Source: Phoronis ovalis (lineage: Eukaryota; Phoronida; Phoronidae). Taken from it: a stretch of DNA of 22,160 nucleotides. The stretch covers positions 1-22,160 of the forward strand of contig JAOXYB010091719.1 in assembly GCA_028565635.1 (NCBI GenBank). The letters are read 5' to 3'. The position numbers were made by a program, and so were the translations under genes. Below the pieces are notes generated by a model, which saw nothing but the letters and a program-made list of their open reading frames with translations, had not been told where the DNA came from and did no database searches. Positions 18,701 through 22,160 of this stretch are shown here, one piece after another (positions within the stretch are counted from its first letter, which is position 1; each line of letters opens with the position of its first letter).

Positions 18701-21114
18701 TGAGAACTTGGAAAATGGCAAAAATTTCACTTAATGTCTGGTTCAATTGGTAAGAAAAACTCTCTTTTTATTAATGCAGAAATATATGTGTGTGATAGTT
18801 CTCGATCGTTTTTGGATGTCCAAATATCTGTGTATGTATAAAGTGCGACATGCTGAGAACGTATGGCTTCGCAACCAGTCACTCTACCAAGTGCATGTAA
18901 TACTTATCCTGAGGGATGAATATTGGTCTCATTTCGTGCAAGGGTTAATCTGAAACTTCACGGATACTATATAAAGATGGCTGTAATGTTTGTTAAGACA
19001 AAATTCAAAAAAATATAATTCCAACACCCCAGCAGATGCATAGGTGGAACTTGCCCAAAATTACGTTCCACTAGAGATCTCCAAATAAATTAAAGTGTAA
19101 ACAGATTTTGTTTAAAATTTTGTGTAATTCAAAAACTTTGAACCTGTGTTGGAATTCCCTGTTAGAAATTAATTTTGGTCAAGTTTTAGCTTCGTTTTCG
19201 TAGGGACGTTGGACAAATATTTTTTGAAATTTATGTCTCCTTACTGATTACATAATTATGTGACAGATAAATAACATTACTTAAGTTAATATCTTTACAA
19301 AAATGTGTACTTGTCTTTTATTGGTTTTATTAAGTGTTTTCATTAATCCCGAAATTCATCCCGAACGATAACAGCCACCTTTAATCATTGCTTACTCGAC
19401 TGCGTTTTTTAGGGCAGTGAATGCACTCGTCTACTACGGACTATCCCTGAATACAAGTGATCTTGGCGGAAGTCCATATTGGAACTTTTTCATTGCTGGT
19501 GCTGTCGAGATACCAGCGTATACTCTTTGCCTTCTTCTGCTTGATAGAACAGGTCGTCGCAGATTACTGACAGGTCTCATGGTGATAGGTGGCGCCTCGT
19601 GCATTTGTACTCCAATTGTACAAATTTCGGCACCCGGTAAGCTTAGTGATTGATAATTGCCCTGGCCTAATTTCTTAATTTTAATTTAATTAAATTGAAT
19701 ATATTGTATACAGAGACTTATTTTGGAGTAATACTTTATGCTGTAAGATATGATGACCAAGACCATGAGACATGACATGACTTGTTTAGATTTGATTTTT
19801 TCTGTGATATTCTTTTTGTGTCCGTCAGATCTGAAATGGCTGTCTATCACTTTTGCGATGATAGGAAAGTTTGGTATAACGGCTTCTTATGCAGTTATAT
19901 ACCTTTTGGCCGCTGAAATATTTCCAACGGTTGTTAGGTAAGTTTATGTACATATGTTCATGTTTGTATACAGTTCGACACGGAATAGTGGGGATATTTT
20001 TAAAGTAGCACAAGTCAGATTGATAATAAGTATTCCTTGACATTATTACTTATGTACTGAAAGTCACTGTATCTAGAAATAAGAGATTACAAGCGTTTAA
20101 TGTATTTTGTCAGACTTTAAAATGTTCGTCTAAACTGTCCCTACATTAATGTTTCCAAACAAGCCAAAACGGAATTTTAATTTGTGGATTTTTTGAAAAA
20201 CAAAAAAAATTATTGTAAAGTCGCATACCAGTATTTGAATTGCAATGAATATCAACTTGAAAATAATCTCAGTTTCTTTTATACCTTACTGGTGTTTGTT
20301 GACTAAATTCCATATGACGGCAATTATGCAGACTGGGTTAGATGATTTATTCCCATTTAGGTTTATATAAAATAAATACATTCGAAATTTAGAAATGTCA
20401 CATTCTGTTATGATGTGTTTTTGTTCATTCAGCAGTAGTTTTAATACGTCTTTGTGAGATTTTATAGGTGCTTTATGAAATGTTAGTGGAAGATATGTCA
20501 CTAGGGGCAAAAAGGGGTGACTGCTATGGTATTTGAATTGATTATGTAGTGTTTATTAATAGGAATATTGGTATGGGTATGTCATCCGTGTCAGCTCGCG
20601 TGGGTGGCATTGTCGCTCCATTATTTCTTCATTTAAAAGATGTGTGGCTACCTTTACCGATGTTTCTGTTCGGTGGTTTGTCCATTGTTGCCGGTTTGAT
20701 GGCTTTGTTGCTGCCCGAAACCCTTGGAAAACCACTGCCACAAACCATTGAAGATGTGACACAAGCAGACAAAAGGTGAGCAATGATATGTCTTTGCAAT
20801 TTTCGTTGAATCTTTGCTGATTCAATCAAACACGTTCTTTGGGAATTATTTTGTTCCATGTGCAAATCGAATGTTCCTCGTCGAGGATTTATTTAAACGT
20901 GCTATAGCTCTGTAACAGAGAAGTTGATTACTAAACTTTTGTAATATAAAGCACTAAAATATCGCCTACTGAAGCAGTTGTGTGTATTTTTTATTGCAGA
21001 CGCCAACATTCTCTTGACCTGCCACTAGATGACAAATCTGAAACAGAAATGCATACAATGGATCCTGCTGGATTGAATCAGCATGATGGAGGTGGAGATA
21101 AAACGAACATCTAA
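15304..21114 (+). CDS. SLC22-family organic cation/carnitine transporter-like protein, complete, 9 exons, 582 aa
   Basis: Polyspecific plasma-membrane transporter of the major facilitator superfamily, SLC22 branch. Exons 15304-15732, 16081-16184, 17051-17205, 17423-17594, 18522-18749, 19413-19636, 19829-19937, 20563-20775 and 21000-21114 total 1749 nt, all junctions GT-AG and in phase. TM1 (about residues 20-42) is followed by a large extracellular loop with six N-glycosylation sequons (N53, N64, N72, N95, N110, N118). The MFS motif GHLSDKFGRR is at 173-182, GTEMVGPSYR opens exon 4, IPESARWL is at 289-296, a second motif LLLDRTGRRR is at about 404-413, and PETLGKPLP at 525-533 precedes a hydrophilic tail. 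The length is slightly above the usual 550. The start ATG at 15304 precedes YDEILQILGEFG, the family's normal N-terminus. Only about four loop cysteines (49, 91, 126, 148) are seen, where OCTs usually have six. I cannot decide between OCT-like and OCTN-like from the sequence alone. Confidence 0.96.
15733..16080 (+). other. SLC22 intron 1
   Basis: 348 bp, AT-rich, with a T-rich tract before the acceptor. Nothing else recognisable. Confidence 0.75.
16081..16184 (+). CDS. SLC22 exon 2
   Basis: 104 nt, the usual size of SLC22 exon 2 in vertebrates as I recall. Acceptor TTTTGTAG, donor GTAAGA. Encodes FNLVCDQKFILTTAKMLFFA then GRLVGAFLFGHLSD (TM2 and the first half of motif A). Ends in phase 2. 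Not detectable as a free ORF. Confidence 0.95.
16185..17050 (+). other. SLC22 intron 2
   Basis: 866 bp, mostly AT-rich. A patch at about 16460-16610 is visibly richer in GC than its surroundings and unexplained. Open stretches on both strands (around 16597-16960) have no protein features. Confidence 0.65.
17051..17205 (+). CDS. SLC22 exon 3
   Basis: 155 nt with acceptor CTGCAG and donor GTAGGT. Encodes FGRRPIFFVAIVLQVAIG (completing motif A, TM3), NLPFFLVFYFLQGV and the start of TM4 through IAFVL. Phase 1 end. Not detectable as a free ORF. Confidence 0.95.
17423..17594 (+). CDS. SLC22 exon 4
   Basis: 172 nt with acceptor TATTACAG and a weak-looking donor GTTTGT. Encodes GTEMVGPSYRKITGFVIQYF (TM4-5), the YMILAGLAYIIWEW segment (TM5-6 region) and PGVVLFFVYFW. 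Phase 2 end; the W codon is completed by exon 5 to give FWTIPES. Confidence 0.94.
17628..17699 (-). pseudogene. Decayed tRNA-Pro copy (anticodon CGG)
   Basis: 72 nt differing from the intact copy at 17919-17990 at three positions, all in stems. Two of these break a pair (A-C in the acceptor stem, A-G closing the anticodon stem) and one leaves a T-G wobble at the base of the anticodon stem. The A-box and B-box (GGTTCAATTCC) sequences and the CGG anticodon are intact. It is probably a pseudogene or a low-efficiency gene. Confidence 0.8.
17904..17915 (-). terminator. Pol III terminator of tRNA-Pro(CGG)
   Basis: Twelve consecutive T on the minus strand, 3 nt downstream of the tRNA end; oligo-T is the normal Pol III stop. 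Confidence 0.75.
17919..17990 (-). tRNA. tRNA-Pro(CGG)
   Basis: 72 nt reading GGCCAAG-TG-D arm-CGCGC-TTCGGGT-GCGCG-variable-CCGGG-TTCAATT-CCCGG-CTTGGCC-C. Acceptor (7/7), anticodon (5/5) and T (5/5) stems pair perfectly. Anticodon CGG is at 17958-17956, reading Pro codon CCG. The A-box GGTCTAGGGG and B-box GGTTCAATTCC are present. No intron, and CCA is not encoded, as expected in a eukaryote. A run of 12 T on the transcribed strand (A12 at 17904-17915) starts 3 nt past the 3' end and should terminate Pol III. It is antisense to the SLC22 gene in whose intron it lies. Confidence 0.93.
18066..18466. mobile_element. TIR-like repetitive element in SLC22 intron 4
   Basis: About 400 bp bounded by inverted ends CATGGCCGTCA (18066 onward) and, on the other strand, CAGGGCCGTCA (ending near 18466). 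Inside are five copies of a unit of about 24 bp, AACGCACCCCCCTTTTGAAATAGT (starts near 18109, 18151, 18175, 18202 and 18429), a perfect 11-bp hairpin (18091-18101/18109-18119) and a direct repeat TTTTTTTTGC(T/C)TGTCAATTTT at about 18282 and 18321. No coding capacity. The CAGGGCCG ends recall hAT or other DNA transposons, but I find no convincing target-site duplication. Confidence 0.5.
18522..18749 (+). CDS. SLC22 exon 5
   Basis: 228 nt with acceptor TTTCTAG and donor GTAAGA. Encodes TIPESARWLVSKKRYVEAEA, the large cytoplasmic loop after TM6 rich in Lys/Glu, and the beginning of TM7 (WKMAKISLNVWFNW). Confidence 0.95.
18750..19412 (+). other. SLC22 intron 5
   Basis: 663 bp of mostly AT-rich sequence; no recognisable element. 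The 68-codon open stretch at its start is intronic read-through. Confidence 0.7.
19413..19636 (+). CDS. SLC22 exon 6
   Basis: 224 nt with acceptor TTTTTTAG and donor GTAAGC. Encodes AVNALVYYGLSLNTSDLGG, NFFIAGAVEIPAY (TM7-8) and LLLDRTGRRRLLTGLM (second MFS motif, TM9). Confidence 0.95.
19829..19937 (+). CDS. SLC22 exon 7
   Basis: 109 nt with acceptor CCGTCAG and donor GTAAGT. Encodes FAMIGKFGITASYAVIYLLA and AEIFPTVVR (TM10 and the conserved E(I/L)FPT motif). Confidence 0.95.
19938..20562 (+). other. SLC22 intron 7
   Basis: 625 bp, AT-rich, no recognisable element. Confidence 0.7.
20563..20775 (+). CDS. SLC22 exon 8
   Basis: 213 nt with acceptor TTAATAG and donor GTGAGC. Encodes RNIGMGMSSVSARVGGIVAP (TM11), the FLFGGLSIVAGLMALLLPET segment (TM12) and GKPLPQTIEDV. 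Confidence 0.95.
21000..21114 (+). CDS. SLC22 exon 9, C-terminal tail and stop
   Basis: 115 nt with acceptor TTATTGCAG. Encodes a hydrophilic tail of about 37 residues (RQHSLDLPLDDKSETE, then MHTMDPAG) ending KTNI and TAA at 21112-21114. The phase fits exon 8. The tail is poorly conserved in the family, so this exon rests mainly on splice signals and phase. Confidence 0.8.
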
Positions 21115-21640
21115 ACAGCTGCCCAATGCACTTAACATTGTTTTATTCATTGATAAAAAATTATGCGAAATGTCCCAAGTTTTTTGCGATGTTACTCTTG
21201 GGCGATTGTACAGATCTGTGGGTACGTAAAATATGAAAAAAAATTGTTAGTGTGTCGGTTTTTAGAGTGCTTGTTTTCGGTATTTAGCAAATTTTTAATG
21301 TTACAGAACTTTCTGTGAGTTCCTTGTGAAAGTTTGAAGTACATAACAATGATAAATATTGAGAGCAATGTCTGTTACAACGATGATCGTTCAGTTAGTT
21401 GCGTTTTTAAATACAAGCATTTGATTAAAATTAAAGCATTATACTAGTTCACAACCACATTAGATAGCGTACAGCGCATGTACTTAATAGGCATTACATC
21501 ATTGAGTTACTAATAATCAACTGGAATGTTGTGTCGTACGGCGTTCGGCTTCCAACACAAAGTTTTTCACATGGCAGCCTTTTTGGATTCAAAAAAATAT
21601 ATAGAATAAAAAAAATGATAATGTAATGTTGAATCTGAAA
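21115..21640 (+). other. SLC22 3' UTR and flank
   Basis: AT-rich sequence after the stop codon. Candidate polyadenylation hexamers are ATTAAA at 21424-21435 (two overlapping) and AATAAA at 21605-21610. The real cleavage site cannot be chosen by eye. Confidence 0.5.
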
Positions 21641-21646
21641 AAAAGC

Positions 21647-21710
21647 TACCGAAACCCGGGAATGAACCTGGGCCTTTGGTCTAACATTCTCCCAACTGAG
21701 GTATTTCCCC
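21647..21710 (-). pseudogene. tRNA-Phe-derived remnant
   Basis: On the minus strand the stretch closely follows animal tRNA-Phe(GAA): GAAATA, CTCAGTTGGGAGA, GTTAGAC, AAAGG, GGTTCATTCC and CGGGTTTCGG are in the right order and near-normal spacing. About 9 nt of the anticodon arm, including the anticodon itself, are missing (64 nt instead of 73), and the acceptor stem no longer pairs fully. The A-box-like and B-box-like sequences remain, so it could also be the head of a tRNA-derived SINE. A T-run follows on the same strand. Confidence 0.75.
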
Positions 21711-22083
21711 TGCTATATTTTTGTCTCACTCCATGTAACGCAACCGCAACGGAGTTTCTCCGGGTGTCTACTACATACCATGACCGCAGTGCGAAATTGT
21801 TTACACATGTTCGAAAGAAAATGGAGACATATTTAGCCAATGGTTCTAAGTGTTCTGTTTTCTTTGATAACTCTGAAAGTACTAGACCAGTTTCAACGAA
21901 ACTTTTGATTAAAATGTTTGCTTGGTTGTTAACATGAAAATCTGTAGTGGAAAATGTATTGGCCGTTGACTCAAAAATGGCTCTCATATCAAAAACTTTG
22001 TACTGGAAGTCATGTACTGTTTTCTAGTTCAAGGTTGAAGTACATTTATTTTCGGTCACAGTGTATAGTTCAATTGCATTAAA
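21711..22083. other. Right-hand flank without recognisable gene
   Basis: Two antiparallel open stretches of about 100 codons overlap at 21626-21987. Both cross the tRNA-Phe remnant and show no domain, so I do not call either a gene. Confidence 0.5.
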
Positions 22084-22160
22084 CAGGGGCGGATACAGAG
22101 CACAGTTGTGACAGGTTTCCAAATGTTGAACACATGGGGTAGGAACACTCATTATATAAT
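22084..22160 (+). mobile_element. Possible left end of a hAT-type DNA transposon (truncated by window)
   Basis: CAGGGGCGGATACAG at 22084-22098 matches the widespread hAT terminal inverted repeat pattern CAGGGGCGGAT-CAG. The rest of the element and its other end would lie beyond base 22160, so the call rests on one terminal motif. Confidence 0.45.

Noticed and set aside
21626-21987. Two overlapping antiparallel open frames of about 100 codons
   Set aside because: Both cross the tRNA-Phe remnant, overlap each other almost completely and show no domain.
1-22160. CRISPR array, bacterial operon or phage-type system
   Set aside because: No regularly spaced identical repeats with unique spacers, no Shine-Dalgarno-led gene strings; spliced animal genes dominate.

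Overview
The window looks like nuclear DNA of an invertebrate animal. It is AT-rich, both main genes are split into short exons with GT-AG junctions, and the proteins encoded are typical of animals (an SLC22 transporter, eIF2B epsilon, an SLC46-type transporter). A lophotrochozoan, perhaps a bivalve mollusc, is my guess from overall style only; nothing in the sequence proves it. There is no bacterial operon, phage or CRISPR content.

Left part (1-8925, minus strand): the first eight coding exons of EIF2B5, the catalytic epsilon subunit of the eIF2B guanine nucleotide exchange factor. They run from the start codon at 8850 down to 142 and leave the window at the left edge. All eight exons join in phase and give 355 codons: the nucleotidyl-transferase-like domain plus the first turns of the left-handed beta-helix. 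The C-terminal W2/HEAT catalytic domain lies outside. Intron 3 carries, on the opposite strand, an intronless SLC46-family transporter (4963-6425) broken by one frameshift and one in-frame TAG.

Middle (about 8870-15300): no convincing gene. The EIF2B5 upstream region has a perfect 19-bp inverted repeat and a degenerate minisatellite of about 32 bp. It is followed by a foldback element of about 300 bp (9179-9485), short tandem duplications, an (AAT)n tract and an unusual number of CCCGGG sites.

Right part (15304-21114, plus strand): a complete nine-exon SLC22 (organic cation/carnitine transporter-like) gene of 582 codons whose junctions all keep phase. Intron 4 contains an intact tRNA-Pro(CGG) gene and a decayed copy, both antisense to the host gene, followed by a GC-skewed TIR-like repetitive element. 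The 3' flank holds a tRNA-Phe-derived remnant. At the right edge a hAT-like terminal repeat may mark the start of a DNA transposon.

EIF2B5 and SLC22 are divergent and separated by about 6.4 kb; I see no functional link between them. I found no convincing undescribed multi-gene system. The best leads are the nested antisense SLC46 locus, the tRNA pair inside the SLC22 intron, and the palindromic and minisatellite structures at the EIF2B5 5' end.
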